In this document: piece after piece, positions 11,327-20,965 of the stretch | Layout of the letters: each line of letters opens with the position of its first letter | Numbering within the stretch: the stretch's first letter is position 1 | NCBI GenBank assembly: GCA_934045075.1 | Contig: OW203724.1 | Coordinates: forward strand, 8,357,473 to 8,421,472 | Origin: Yponomeuta sedellus | Lineage: Eukaryota > Arthropoda > Insecta > Lepidoptera > Yponomeutidae | Reading direction: 5' to 3' | DNA length: 64,000 nucleotides | Notes under the pieces: generated by a model | Database searches by the model: none | The model's input: the letters and a program-made list of their open reading frames with translations, nothing else | What the model was told of the DNA's origin: nothing | Program-made: the position numbers and the translations under genes

Positions 11327-11888
11327 TGAATCGTCCCAGCCGACTCATTGGGGGTAGCACTTGAAAACAAATTTGTATGGATGAACGAAATGTGCTCGTC
11401 GACATTAAATACCAAATATCAATAAGAATATTCGTCTAATATTGACTCTTGACATAATAGAGTAAACTGCGTACGATACCTTCGGTTTGCTTGCAGTGCC
11501 TTGAAGAAAGTTCCACGAAAGTTCAGTTGTCGATCTCGTGGAAGAGAGAGGAAAGTCTCTGGTGGGCCCACCTTAATCAGCACTTGCACAGTAGGAAAAT
11601 CGTTCTTAGCACATTCACTGCAAAACTTGAATGAAAATCTTATAATATTTCACACTTCGATCGAAAAACGTAGCCGTGTTTTGCCTCCAACCCAAAACAG
11701 AATATTCGTTTTTTTTTTCTTTTTTTTCTTTTTGGTGTTGCCACTTACACTTGCAAACTCCGCATTTTAATCGGGTACGTTGCATGCTCTTTTGAGCCTC
11801 CATTAAACAAGGGCAACACTAGACGAAAACGAATTAAAGTAAAATGAATGAAAATTACGAATATGAATAATAAATTGGTAACGAAACA
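11327..11888 (-). repeat. BEL/Pao 3' LTR
   Basis: 562 bp, bounded by TG and CA, ending ...GGTAACGAAACA on the plus strand. It is the downstream LTR for this minus-strand element. It matches 18208-18769 at a constant offset of 6881. Short open frames in it, at 11501-11770 and 11615-11803, are incidental. Confidence 0.93.
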
Positions 11889-11899
11889 TTCCGCCCACC
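11889..11899 (-). promoter_or_regulatory. polypurine tract of the BEL/Pao element
   Basis: Read on the minus strand, GGTGGGCGGAA abuts the 3' LTR directly. This is the expected place and composition for the RNase H-resistant primer of plus-strand DNA synthesis. Confidence 0.75.
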
Positions 11900-12063
11900 A
11901 AAATACACGAAAGAGTATTTTTATTTTATTTTTTTAAGTTCGAATAATCTTTTAAAGGCATATGAACAACACTAGACCACTTAACATACTAGAATATAAT
12001 TAACAATGAGAATTAACTTACTAAAATAAATACAACCATAAAGTTGACCTCTATCTTGCGTTA

Positions 12064-15000
12064 CTAGTCAATAGGAGCAGGTAAAGGACAAAGTTTAACG
12101 AGTGGTCGCGTAAAAATACCGGTTGCAGTACGTACTGTCGCTACGCGCACTATTCCATCCGGACCTTCATGTAGATTTATTACACGAGCGATTGGCCAGT
12201 ATAATGGCACAGTATTATCTTGTTTTACTATAACGACAGAATTGATCTCGAGAGGCTTGCAATTTTTGGTCCACTTTGCTCGCTGCATGAGTGAATGGAG
12301 ATATTCAGTTTTCCATCTCCTCCAAAACTCTTGTTGAAAACGTTGAATTAGTTGCCAACGCCCCAAGCGATTAATTTGTATGCTAGTCAGATCTGGGTCA
12401 GGAATTGACGTAAGTGGTTCCAGTGTCAAAAAATGTGCCGGAGTGAGGACGTTCAGATCATTAGGATCTGAACTCAATGGGCACAGTGGCCTTGAATTTA
12501 ACATAGCCTCTATCTGTACAAACAAGGTAGCGAGTTCTTCGAACGTTAATGTTTGGGTACCTACTATTCGATATAAGTGTGTTTTTACAGCTTTTATTTG
12601 AATCTCCCAAACACCACCGAAATGAGGACTAGAAGGAGGATTAAAATTAAATTTAATTGTTTCCGAATGAGCAGCGCGTTCCATGCAAGATGCGAGTTCG
12701 GTCAATTCCCGCTGCGCACCCACGAAATTAGTCCCGCGATCAGAATGAATGGTAGATACTCGACCTCGTCTACCCACAAAACGACGAAGAGCAGCAATGA
12801 ATGAGTCAGTGGACAAGTCTGAGGCGACTTCGAGATGCAGAGCTTTTGTAGCTAAACAGACGAAAAGACACAAATATGCCTTCTCTATCTTCGCTCCACG
12901 GTGTTTCCCTGTTTTGATACGAAAAGGACCTCCGAAATCAACACCAACAACTGAAAAAGGCTTGACTTCATTTAGTCGCACCGTAGGAAGATCGCTCATG
13001 TAGGGTTCCAGAGGAACTGGCTGCGTTTTGAAACATTTTAAGCATTTTGACAAACAGTGACGAATGGCTCGTTTCGCAGAAAGAATCCAAAATTGATGTG
13101 ACAGTAAATATAGAGTTGTATTAATTCCGGGATGACAATGTTCTCTATGTAGAGCCTCTATTATTCGATAAGTCACCGTCGAATCGCGAGGAAGTAGAGC
13201 CGGATGTTTATGTTCGTATTCGAGCCCAGATCGGGATAATCTTCCACCCACACGCAGTACTCCAAAATTTTCCACAAATGGAGCTAACCTTTGTAACTGT
13301 TTCGCAAGAGGTTTATTCTCCCTCAACCGACTTAACTCTAAATCAAAACGAAGCTCTTGCTCACGCTTGACAACCACTAACAATGCTTCATGAAGTTCAG
13401 CGTGACCTAGGTACCCTGATTGACGAACCGGTACTTTACTTAGACCTCGAATGAAACGCAAACAATAAGCTAATATTCGCTGAATCTTACGAATGGACGA
13501 AAATCTTTCTATTAACGAGTCAACAAAATGAGGTTCATCTTGTACAATCAGGCATTGGACACGCTCTTCTACCGAAACTTCGGTTTCGTTAGCCCTCACG
13601 TCACGAATTGGCCAAGAGTCTCGTGGTAGCGTCAGCCACGACGGCCCCGCCCACCATAAGGAGTTATCGATCAAATCACCTGGCAGAGAACCTCGCGAAG
13701 CTATATCTGCAGGATTATCCGCCGAGCGTACGTGATTCCACTCAGTCGACGGTAACACCTCCTGGATGTGACTAACACGATTCGCTACGAAAGTTTTCCA
13801 ACGCGAAGCGTGAGAAGAAATCCAGGCAAGCACGATGGTCGAATCGGACCAAGCGAATGTTTTTCGAATAGGTAACGAAGGCGAATAGACGCTGATGATG
13901 AAACTGAGGAGGTCAGCTAACAAGCCAGCACCGCATAGTTCCAACCGGGCTAATGTGACTTTCTTTGTGGGAGCTACTCTACTCTTTGCGCATAGAAAGA
14001 ATACTCGCACTTTGCTGTCAGAGTCAGTAGCGCGTAAATACACCACAGCCCCGTAACCAGCTTCCGAACTGTCTGAGAATCCATGAAGCTCGGCTGACGA
14101 CAACGACTGAACCGAAACCCCACGAGGAATTTTTAGTAATTTTACCAGTGGCAACTGTTCTAAGTATTGTGTCCACTGATGGACGATTTCCTCGGGGGGA
14201 GAAGAATCCCAATCAACATTGAGAAGCCACAGCTTCTGAACTAAATGTTTAGCAGTAAATGTCACTGGACAGAGAAATCCCAGCGGGTCGAAAATACGAG
14301 CAAGCTCGCTTAGAATTGTTCGCTTGGTGCACCTCTTTTCACCAGGAATTACTTCAAATGAAAATACATCATTCACAGGTTCCCATTTTAAACCAAGTAC
14401 CTTTAGCGTGACAGACTGTTCTACATCCATAGAAACAAAGTCTGTAAGACAATACTCCGACGGCAAGTCAGCAAGTAACTCGGGTTTGTTACTCGCCCAC
14501 TTGCGAAGTTCGAGGCCACCTCTCTTAAGAACCTCTATAACCTGGGACTTAGCCCCTTGTGCCTGTTCTAAGTCAGCGCAGCCAGTGACGATATCGTCCA
14601 TATAGACATCATTACTGAGAATTTTCTGTGCAAGTGGAAAATTCTCACCTTCATCCTTTGCTAGCTGTTTCATGCTACGGCAAGCAAGGAAAGGTGCAGA
14701 AGAAACACCGTAAGTGACGGTATTTAACTTATACTCTTGGATAGGTTCGAATTCGTTAAACCTCCAGAAAATTCTCTGAAAGTCTCGGTCTTGCTCCCGG
14801 ATCAGAATTTGTCGGTACATCTGACGTACGTCAGCTGTAAAGACTACGAAATGGATCCGAAAATTCAAGAGAATTTCCGAAATGCTGGACAACAACTTCG
14901 GACCAACAAGCAACGTATCGTTGAGTGATATACCGTTAACATCTTTTGCAGAGGCGTCGAAGACGACACGAAGTTTCGTGGTAGCACTTTCAGGGCGCAG

Positions 15001-17340
15001 AACGCAGTGATGAGGAATCATATACCCTCCCTTATGAAGGTCTTTGGTGAGCACCTTACTCATATGACCACTTTTCAAATAATCTTCCATGAAATCGCAA
15101 TATTGCACTCGTAAAGCAGGATCACGAGCCAATTTTTTTTCTAAAGAATGAAATCTTTTTAGCGCCATGTCTCGAATATTTGGGAATCTCAGCTCCACAC
15201 CTACTTCTTTGAATGGTAAACCTACAATGTACCTCCCCGAGGCATCACGAGAATGGTCTTTCACAAACATTTCTTCGCATCTTTCTTCTTCAGGTGTGAG
15301 CTTAGAACATTGAGGTACATTATCGAGCTCCCAGAACCGTTCAACATCCTTTTGAAGACGCTCGTCTGTACTCAAGAGTAACGAATGGACCTCACTATTA
15401 TCCTTGCAACTAACGTGGCCCATAAGAATCCAACCGAAAATGGAGTTGACAGCAGAAGGTTCCTTTGGACCGCCCGATACACTGCCAGGAAGGAGAAGTG
15501 AAAGGAAAACTTCAGCACCGAGTAAAACGTCGATAGTCGCAGGTTTGTGACAGTCGGGATCTGCTAAAGGCAAATTCTTTACATTGTGCCACATCGATCG
15601 GTCTAAATGCACCGCTGGCATCTTTCCGCAAATGTAAGGTAATGTCAACGCATCCACCTCGAACAACACCTGACCCTTGGAACCTATTTTGAGCCGGGTT
15701 ACTCCAGAAACATCTGCGCTCGCTTGACCTAACCCTCGTACCTGACGCGACGTAGGAGAACTCTTAATGCCGAGACGCTTCGCAGCTTGGTCAGTTATAA
15801 AATGAGCTTGACTACCAGAGTCGATTAATGCTCGAAAAGTCTGAAACCCTCCACGATCATCAAAAATCTCGATCAGCGCTGTTGAGAGTAGCACTAACGA
15901 ACTTTCGCCGATATTGGTTAACACACGAACTGAATCTATCACCGCAGGCTCCGCTTGTTCATCAACACTGGCCGTCTTTACTTGTTGTGGTACATCCTGA
16001 TGTAATAGAGTATGATGTCGCTTGTGACACTTCTGGCATTTGAAAATTGACTGGCAGTTATTAACGCCATGTGAACTTCGAAGACAATTGAAACACCAAT
16101 TGTGACCTTTAGCATAGTCCATTCTCTCCTGTGAAGTTTTCTGGGCAAATTCTTTACAGTTATTGATGTGGTGATTCTGATGACAGAAGAAACATTTCAG
16201 AGCTACAGAAGGCAAAGCTGGTGTCACCGGTTTCTTTACTTCTATTGTAATTTTCGAAGATTTAGCGCCACCAGCAGAATTGGTAGCGTTAGCATTAGCC
16301 AACAGCACCGTCGCTTTCTTGGAACTAGGAAATTCCCTCTTAGATAGTATCGAAGATGACTGTGGCTTAGGTTTGTTGGTCGAACCTTGAGAAAAATGAG
16401 TGTCGCGTAATAATGCTTCACACTGAGCATAAAGAAATTCGCTCAGTACTTGATATTGAGGAATTTCAGTGGAGACATGTTTTTTCTCAAAACTTAATCT
16501 CATTTTAGTATCCAACTTGGATAAAATGAGATAGCATAAAACAAAATCCCATTGATCTACAGGTAGTCCAACTCCCTTGAGAACAGTTAAATTTTCATTA
16601 ATCGTGTCGAGAGCGCGCCGGAATTCAAGAGGAGAAGACTGTAAATGGACATTGAGAATCTCCTTCCAACACGAAAAAGAAAGATCGCGCTTATTCTGAT
16701 AGCGCGCGATAAGACTTGCATAAGCCTCCTTATAAAAGGCACCTTGAATAGGAAAGGCCTTTAGGACACCGGAAGCATCGCCTGAAATGCTCGAAACCAA
16801 ATAGTGCATACGTTCTGTATCAGACAACGCCGGATTCTTATTAATCAGCGAATCGAAAATGTCATAGAATTCTGGCCACGCCTTAATGTCGCCAGAAAAT
16901 TTGGGAATGTCAATTTTTGGTAACTTGACCTTAAATGAAGCAGAAGAACTCTGAACTTTGGACTCATCTCCTTTCTTCGACTTAGTTGACAGCTGCAACT
17001 GCTGCTGAATCGCAACGACCTGAAAATATACTTCATCGAATTTACAGCGAATATCGTCGTGCTCTTCCTCGTCATCTTCATCGATTACAGAGAGAATATC
17101 CTCATGAATATGCTCGAACGAATCACGTATTTTATCCAAATCAGTGCAGTAAGCTTGGAAAATCTTCACCTTAGTGTCTATCCCTGACTGGGCTTCGGTT
17201 GCAATCGCTAATGTCTTTTTTAAACGATTAAAAGTGAGCGTACGCTTGCGAAGCAATGATGGCAACTCAAGTTCAAGCTCAGCTTTCGGCTTCTGATTTC
17301 CTTTTAAGGACATACGTTTACTTCTGTATGTTAAAGGCAT
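12064..17340 (-). CDS. BEL/Pao Gag-Pol polyprotein, intact
   Basis: A 1758-residue Gag-Pol fusion that starts at the ATG 17340-17338. Gag occupies about residues 1-450 and ends in zinc knuckles CFFCHQNHHINNC (near 383) and CFNCLRSSHGVNNC (near 416) plus a C/H-rich KCQKCHKRHHTLLH. The aspartic protease motif ALIDSGSQAHF is near 505. Reverse transcriptase includes FTADVRQMYRQ (near 835) and the catalytic YMDDIVTG (near 913); YMDD rather than YVDD is common in Pao-type elements. RNase H begins at HGFSDSSEAGYGAVVY (near 1087). The integrase has an HHCC finger (HREHCHPGIN ... CLKCF, near 1398-1436) and the D,D,E residues in GVDFGGPF, IHSDRGTNF and FGGVWE. A C-terminal basic domain of the Pao type closes it. 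No frameshift or stop is seen. Individual proteins would be released by the protease. Confidence 0.93.
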   Translation of the reverse strand: MPLTYRSKRMSLKGNQKPKAELELELPSLLRKRTLTFNRLKKTLAIATEAQSGIDTKVKIFQAYCTDLDKIRDSFEHIHEDILSVIDEDDEEEHDDIRCKFDEVYFQVVAIQQQLQLSTKSKKGDESKVQSSSASFKVKLPKIDIPKFSGDIKAWPEFYDIFDSLINKNPALSDTERMHYLVSSISGDASGVLKAFPIQGAFYKEAYASLIARYQNKRDLSFSCWKEILNVHLQSSPLEFRRALDTINENLTVLKGVGLPVDQWDFVLCYLILSKLDTKMRLSFEKKHVSTEIPQYQVLSEFLYAQCEALLRDTHFSQGSTNKPKPQSSSILSKREFPSSKKATVLLANANATNSAGGAKSSKITIEVKKPVTPALPSVALKCFFCHQNHHINNCKEFAQKTSQERMDYAKGHNWCFNCLRSSHGVNNCQSIFKCQKCHKRHHTLLHQDVPQQVKTASVDEQAEPAVIDSVRVLTNIGESSLVLLSTALIEIFDDRGGFQTFRALIDSGSQAHFITDQAAKRLGIKSSPTSRQVRGLGQASADVSGVTRLKIGSKGQVLFEVDALTLPYICGKMPAVHLDRSMWHNVKNLPLADPDCHKPATIDVLLGAEVFLSLLLPGSVSGGPKEPSAVNSIFGWILMGHVSCKDNSEVHSLLLSTDERLQKDVERFWELDNVPQCSKLTPEEERCEEMFVKDHSRDASGRYIVGLPFKEVGVELRFPNIRDMALKRFHSLEKKLARDPALRVQYCDFMEDYLKSGHMSKVLTKDLHKGGYMIPHHCVLRPESATTKLRVVFDASAKDVNGISLNDTLLVGPKLLSSISEILLNFRIHFVVFTADVRQMYRQILIREQDRDFQRIFWRFNEFEPIQEYKLNTVTYGVSSAPFLACRSMKQLAKDEGENFPLAQKILSNDVYMDDIVTGCADLEQAQGAKSQVIEVLKRGGLELRKWASNKPELLADLPSEYCLTDFVSMDVEQSVTLKVLGLKWEPVNDVFSFEVIPGEKRCTKRTILSELARIFDPLGFLCPVTFTAKHLVQKLWLLNVDWDSSPPEEIVHQWTQYLEQLPLVKLLKIPRGVSVQSLSSAELHGFSDSSEAGYGAVVYLRATDSDSKVRVFFLCAKSRVAPTKKVTLARLELCGAGLLADLLSFIISVYSPSLPIRKTFAWSDSTIVLAWISSHASRWKTFVANRVSHIQEVLPSTEWNHVRSADNPADIASRGSLPGDLIDNSLWWAGPSWLTLPRDSWPIRDVRANETEVSVEERVQCLIVQDEPHFVDSLIERFSSIRKIQRILAYCLRFIRGLSKVPVRQSGYLGHAELHEALLVVVKREQELRFDLELSRLRENKPLAKQLQRLAPFVENFGVLRVGGRLSRSGLEYEHKHPALLPRDSTVTYRIIEALHREHCHPGINTTLYLLSHQFWILSAKRAIRHCLSKCLKCFKTQPVPLEPYMSDLPTVRLNEVKPFSVVGVDFGGPFRIKTGKHRGAKIEKAYLCLFVCLATKALHLEVASDLSTDSFIAALRRFVGRRGRVSTIHSDRGTNFVGAQRELTELASCMERAAHSETIKFNFNPPSSPHFGGVWEIQIKAVKTHLYRIVGTQTLTFEELATLFVQIEAMLNSRPLCPLSSDPNDLNVLTPAHFLTLEPLTSIPDPDLTSIQINRLGRWQLIQRFQQEFWRRWKTEYLHSLMQRAKWTKNCKPLEINSVVIVKQDNTVPLYWPIARVINLHEGPDGIVRVATVRTATGIFTRPLVKLCPLPAPID

Positions 17341-18184
17341 TATGAATAAAAGAATTTATTTCACTTTGAAACAAAAAACGAAAACAGGAAATAGCTGGTG
17401 AGAATAAAAAACGAAGCTCCAACTAATATCCCTAATAACTTATAACTGTAACGTTATTTGTTATTGCGAATACAAAATTTGATTAACGTTAATAATAAAT
17501 ACCGTTATTATTACAATCGAAATTTTCCCAACACTATCAACACAGTTACCCCAACACTAGAAATGAATGAATGAAAGAATGAGTAACTGTATTGAACCGC
17601 TGAACGAATGTGTGGTGGGTGACAGTGACCGATGAACGTGAATGAAGAATGAACGAATAACACAAAAAAAACTATTTCATTCGGTCACCGAAACGTTTGT
17701 TTGTCGGAAAAAAATTATTTTTCTAACTAGAATAAGAAGACGCAACGCAAGAATAATAACACGCGTTAACGGATGATACTTCGAAGTATGAATGGAAATA
17801 CCGTGTGATGTAAAGTATTATAGTATTGTATTATCGGAATCTAATAGGAAAACAATTTTCGTCGGATTAGAAGGAATAGTGCGAAAAAGTACGAAATTCC
17901 GAACTCCAATTGAATATTCACCGCAAGTTGTAACCAAATATTGTTTCAAATGATTTTAACTAGAAGATAACTAGGTCACAGTATTGTTCTAAATGCCAAG
18001 AAAAATAACACTCGAACCAATATGGCAGATCGAAAATAGCAGACCAATGGCGTATAGTTACGTATAAAAGACAATACAAGTATTTTAAGAATGACAAGTA
18101 TTTCTTGTACGATATACTGAAATATACTGAATTAAGTTGCAATATGAAAGTTAGCAATAATATCTAAAGGATTTATTGGATATT
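17341..18184 (-). other. BEL/Pao 5' leader, non-coding
   Basis: About 840 bases between the primer-binding site and the gag start. AT-rich, with no open frame of note. It probably carries the packaging signal, but no specific motif can be named. Confidence 0.5.
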
Positions 18185-18202
18185 TCCCGGGTTTCGGCAC
18201 CA
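18185..18202 (-). promoter_or_regulatory. primer-binding site complementary to tRNA-Phe
   Basis: The minus strand reads TGGTGCCGAAACCCGGGA, separated from the 5' LTR by five bases. It is the exact complement of 18 bases that would end an animal tRNA-Phe: acceptor strand TTTCGGC, base A, then CCA. The assignment to tRNA-Phe rests on the remembered 5' end GCCGAAA of animal tRNA-Phe. It marks where minus-strand DNA synthesis begins. Confidence 0.8.
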
Positions 18203-18207
18203 TTAAA

Positions 18208-18769
18208 TGAATCGTCCCAGCCGACTCATTGGGGGTAGCACTTGAAAACAAATTTGTATGGATGAACGAAATGTGCTCGTCGACATTAAATACCAAATAT
18301 CAATAAGAATATTCGTCTAATATTGACTCTTGACATAATAGAGTAAACTGCGTACGATACCTTCGGTTTGCTTGCAGTGCCTTGAAGAAAGTTCCACGAA
18401 AGTTCAGTTGTCGATCTCGTGGAAGAGAGAGGAAAGTCTCTGGTGGGCCCACCTTAATCAGCACTTGCACAGTAGGAAAATCGTTCTTAGCACATTCACT
18501 GCAAAACTTGAATGAAAATCTTATAATATTTCACACTTCGATCGAAAAACGTAGCCGTGTTTTGCCTCCAACCCAAAACAGAATATTCGTTTTTTTTTTC
18601 TTTTTTTTCTTTTTGGTGTTGCCACTTACACTTGCAAACTCCGCATTTTAATCGGGTACGTTGCATGCTCTTTTGAGCCTCCATTAAACAAGGGCAACAC
18701 TAGACGAAAACGAATTAAAGTAAAATGAATGAAAATTACGAATATGAATAATAAATTGGTAACGAAACA
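18208..18769 (-). repeat. BEL/Pao 5' LTR
   Basis: 562 bp, upstream LTR for the minus-strand element and therefore the expected promoter. It is the twin of 11327-11888. The right boundary ...GAAACA is followed by the duplicated target ATTCC at 18770-18774, then by LINE sequence. Confidence 0.93.
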
Positions 18770-18774
18770 ATTCC

Positions 18775-19108
18775 GCCAAAGCCCTGGTTTTGTAGTGCCG
18801 ATGCCAAGTTTGGTAAGAAAATTACATCAAGCCTGATCCGAATGCGTCTAGGCCACTCTTCAACTCCGGCCCACCTTGCTAGACTTGGCATTGTGCAGAG
18901 TCCTGCCTGTGCCTGTGGAGCTGAGGTGGGAGATATTAATCACATATTGTTTTCCTGTCCTGATTGTGATCATTCCTTCTTTTTTGCTTCCCTGATTTCC
19001 CTTGGTGTTCCTTTTCCTTCCTCTGCATCCTGCCTCTTATGTAGTAATAATATTAATATTTATAAATGTATAGCAAAGTTTTTAAGTAAGAATGATATTA
19101 AAATTTAG
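18775..19108 (+). CDS. LINE ORF2, 3' part: C-terminal zinc knuckle
   Basis: Continues the interrupted ORF2 in the same frame after the second ATTCC. It begins with PKPWFCSADAKFGKK and runs to a stop at 19106-19108. The segment MRLGHSSTPAHLARLG followed by CACGAEVGDINHILFSC is the cysteine-rich C-terminal motif shared by I, R1 and jockey type LINEs. Adding it to the 5' part gives an ORF2 of about 1230 residues, normal for the I group. Before the insertion this LINE would have been coding-complete. Confidence 0.88.
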
Positions 19109-19338
19109 TTTCCTATGTAATATGTCCTTATGTAAATTGTTTTTTCGAAGTATATTGTACATGTGTACATTTATTTATTTTTCTTTATTTCCCAATGTTA
19201 TTAACAGCTGATTCTAATACCTTTTCCAAATTCCGTACCATTTGTATATTACGTTCCGTTTCCCTACCTTTATCCTAATACCTACTTGACACTGGCATAG
19301 GCACAAACCGTGCAGAGCCATAACGCAAAAAAAAAAAA
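19109..19338 (+). other. LINE 3' untranslated region and A-tail
   Basis: Non-coding tail of the I-like LINE. It ends GTGCAGAGCCATAACGC plus a run of A up to the target duplication. The same terminal sequence in inverse, preceded by a T-run, is found at 39682-39737, which identifies that fragment as the same family. Confidence 0.8.
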
Positions 19339-19606
19339 AAAACAGAATTGAATTGAACATTTGTCAATAACAAATTGGTATCGTAAGCTGATTATTTGAT
19401 ATTTTGGTATTATTTGCATTAGTCCACTATTATTCTGCACCTAAGTAGGTACATTCACAAGTAGTAACTACATAACTTTATTAAATTCGCGTTTTAGGCG
19501 CTCTACCAATGTCGCCACTACCGTTAAACGATTCTCTTGCATAAAATAATACAGGACCTATCTATTTGACTACCTGGAAGCCAATTCTCACTTCATTAGT
19601 AAATAA

Positions 19607-19860
19607 GAGCGGTGGTAGCGTAGCGCTGTAGAACGCCGGCTTCTCATCGGGAGGTCGTGGGTTCGAACCCCGGCATGTACCAATGACTTTGTTTTCTAAG
19701 TTATGTACATTTATGAAATTATAGTAGCAATACTACTCGCTGACGGTGAAGGAAAACATCGTAAGGAAACGCTAGTGTCTGAGATGTTAGCGTACCTCAG
19801 CGCTTGCTACGTACAATGGCCCAACTATAAGGCTAAGTGCGGAAATCTCTGGTCTAACTA
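19607..19860 (+). repeat. tRNA-derived SINE
   Basis: The head GAGCGGTGGTAGCGTAGCGC and the B-box-like GGTTCGAACCCC resemble a tRNA gene's internal promoter but lack a clean cloverleaf. The body includes GAAGGAAAACATCGTAAGGAAAC, a run also seen with changes at 59026-59050. Relatives lie at 28040-28250 (-), 35160-35555 (-) and 58895-59095 (+). Confidence 0.75.
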
Positions 19861-20358
19861 GTAAATAAGTCGTATACGAACGACTCTTAAGGCTTATAAG
19901 TAACTTAGATTTCTACGTAAAAATTTGAGCGGCAACCAAAATCTGTATTCTGAACGCCATGCTAGATTGAATTCGAATGAGAAGTGTCTAATGACTCTGT
20001 GGAGTTATCTTATCTCTAAGCGAAAGTCTATATTTTGCGTTTACGCTTTCAATGGGCTTAAAAACTGCCTAATGCTCACTACAGATGTCACCACTGTTGT
20101 GTGTACCATTGATTTGACAGTTCTTCATACTATTTTGGTAAACAAATTAATTGTTTTGTGAAAAATATCTTTGTGCATGCGTTGATTGCAAAAATACGGT
20201 AATTCATTTATTTTTCAAGGAACCTAAGAAAAAAAATCTGTTGTAGAAAGCTCTTCATAGAAAAAAATGGAAGGCTAGTACTTCGTCAAGACTTGTGATG
20301 CCCATTTTCAATTAGGACGCAATTCATATACAGGTGATGAATTTCTACACAAAGCTGT

Positions 20359-20698
20359 ACTACCATCGATAAACTAAGAGTCAAAATGTGAACGCTAGTT
20401 TTCGTTTAAACTTATGGTGTACCTATACCGAAAGTTTAAAAGAAAACTCTAGCGTTAGTGGGTATTATCCAACAATAATAAAATAAAATAAAATTATAGC
20501 AAATTGTGATAACATGCGGTACGGTAAGTACATTAAGTAGGTACCAACTAAAGGTACTTTAACTATCAAGGATTAGGTACTACCATCGATAAACTAAGAG
20601 TCAAAATGTGAACGCTAGTTTTCGTTTAAACTTATGGTGTACCTATACCAAAAGTTTAAAAGAAAACTCTAGCGTTAGTATTATCCAACAATAATACT
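20359..20698. repeat. direct duplication of a ~120-bp hairpin element
   Basis: 20359-20484 and 20579-20698 are nearly identical and share ACCATCGATAAACTAAGAGT. Each copy contains a partial inverted repeat, AACGCTAGTTTTC against GAAAACTCTAGCGTT, so these are probably two small MITEs or one duplicated MITE. They lie about 300 bp upstream of the odorant receptor start. Confidence 0.7.
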
Positions 20699-20965
20699 AA
20701 CGCTAGATTAATAATACTTACGATTACAATATCGATCGGAAATCATAGCGATTGTAGTTGTAAGGCGACTTATGCTTGTAAAAATATTCGGTGGAAGATT
20801 TGGAACACAACTTGAACTGAAATACAATGTCATCGCTATACTCCAGAGTTTGAACCCAGTGGGACAAGAATTCTCCCGAGCGCGTTTCACAGTTCAGGAG
20901 ATACCTAGGTACCTTAGTACTATTTCAACATCAAATTAACATTATTTTTATACCTACGTAGGTGA

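Larger units (their letters stand above)
11327..18769 (-). mobile_element. BEL/Pao LTR retrotransposon, complete, inserted in the LINE
   Basis: A 7443-bp element in the opposite orientation to its LINE host. It has two 562-bp LTRs that start TG and end CA, a 5-bp target duplication (ATTCC), a primer-binding site, a polypurine tract and a single gag-pol frame with no stop. The two LTRs have exactly the same length, and the open frames inside both, on both strands, translate identically, so insertion was very recent on an evolutionary scale. I see no env-like gene between pol and the 3' LTR. Everything needed for autonomous movement appears present. Confidence 0.93.
6247..19338 (+). mobile_element. 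I-like non-LTR retrotransposon, full length, split by a BEL/Pao insertion
   Basis: A LINE of about 5.6 kb when the 7443-bp insertion and one duplicated 5-bp target are subtracted. Order: 5' untranslated region from 6247, ORF1 (6443-8029), ORF2 (from about 7980, broken at 11326, resuming at 18775 and ending at 19108), 3' untranslated region, and an A-tail ending at 19338. Flanking duplications at 6235-6246 and 19339-19350 mark it as one retrotransposition event. An endonuclease, reverse transcriptase, RNase H and C-terminal zinc knuckle in one ORF2 point to the I group. Shorter copies of its 3' end lie at 39682-39737 (-) and, more diverged, at about 26842-26902 (-). Apart from the insertion I see no stop codon in either reading frame. 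Confidence 0.85.

Noticed and set aside
11098..11415. Minus-strand open frame over the LINE/LTR junction
   Set aside because: Antisense of LINE ORF2 RNase H and of the LTR start.
11501..11803. Open frames inside the LTRs (also 18382-18684)
   Set aside because: Same frames in both LTRs, poly-pyrimidine rich, no domain; the LTR is regulatory.
12064..18769. Endogenous retrovirus (env-bearing) instead of a retrotransposon
   Set aside because: No open frame with envelope features lies between pol and the 3' LTR; gag-pol order and domains fit BEL/Pao.
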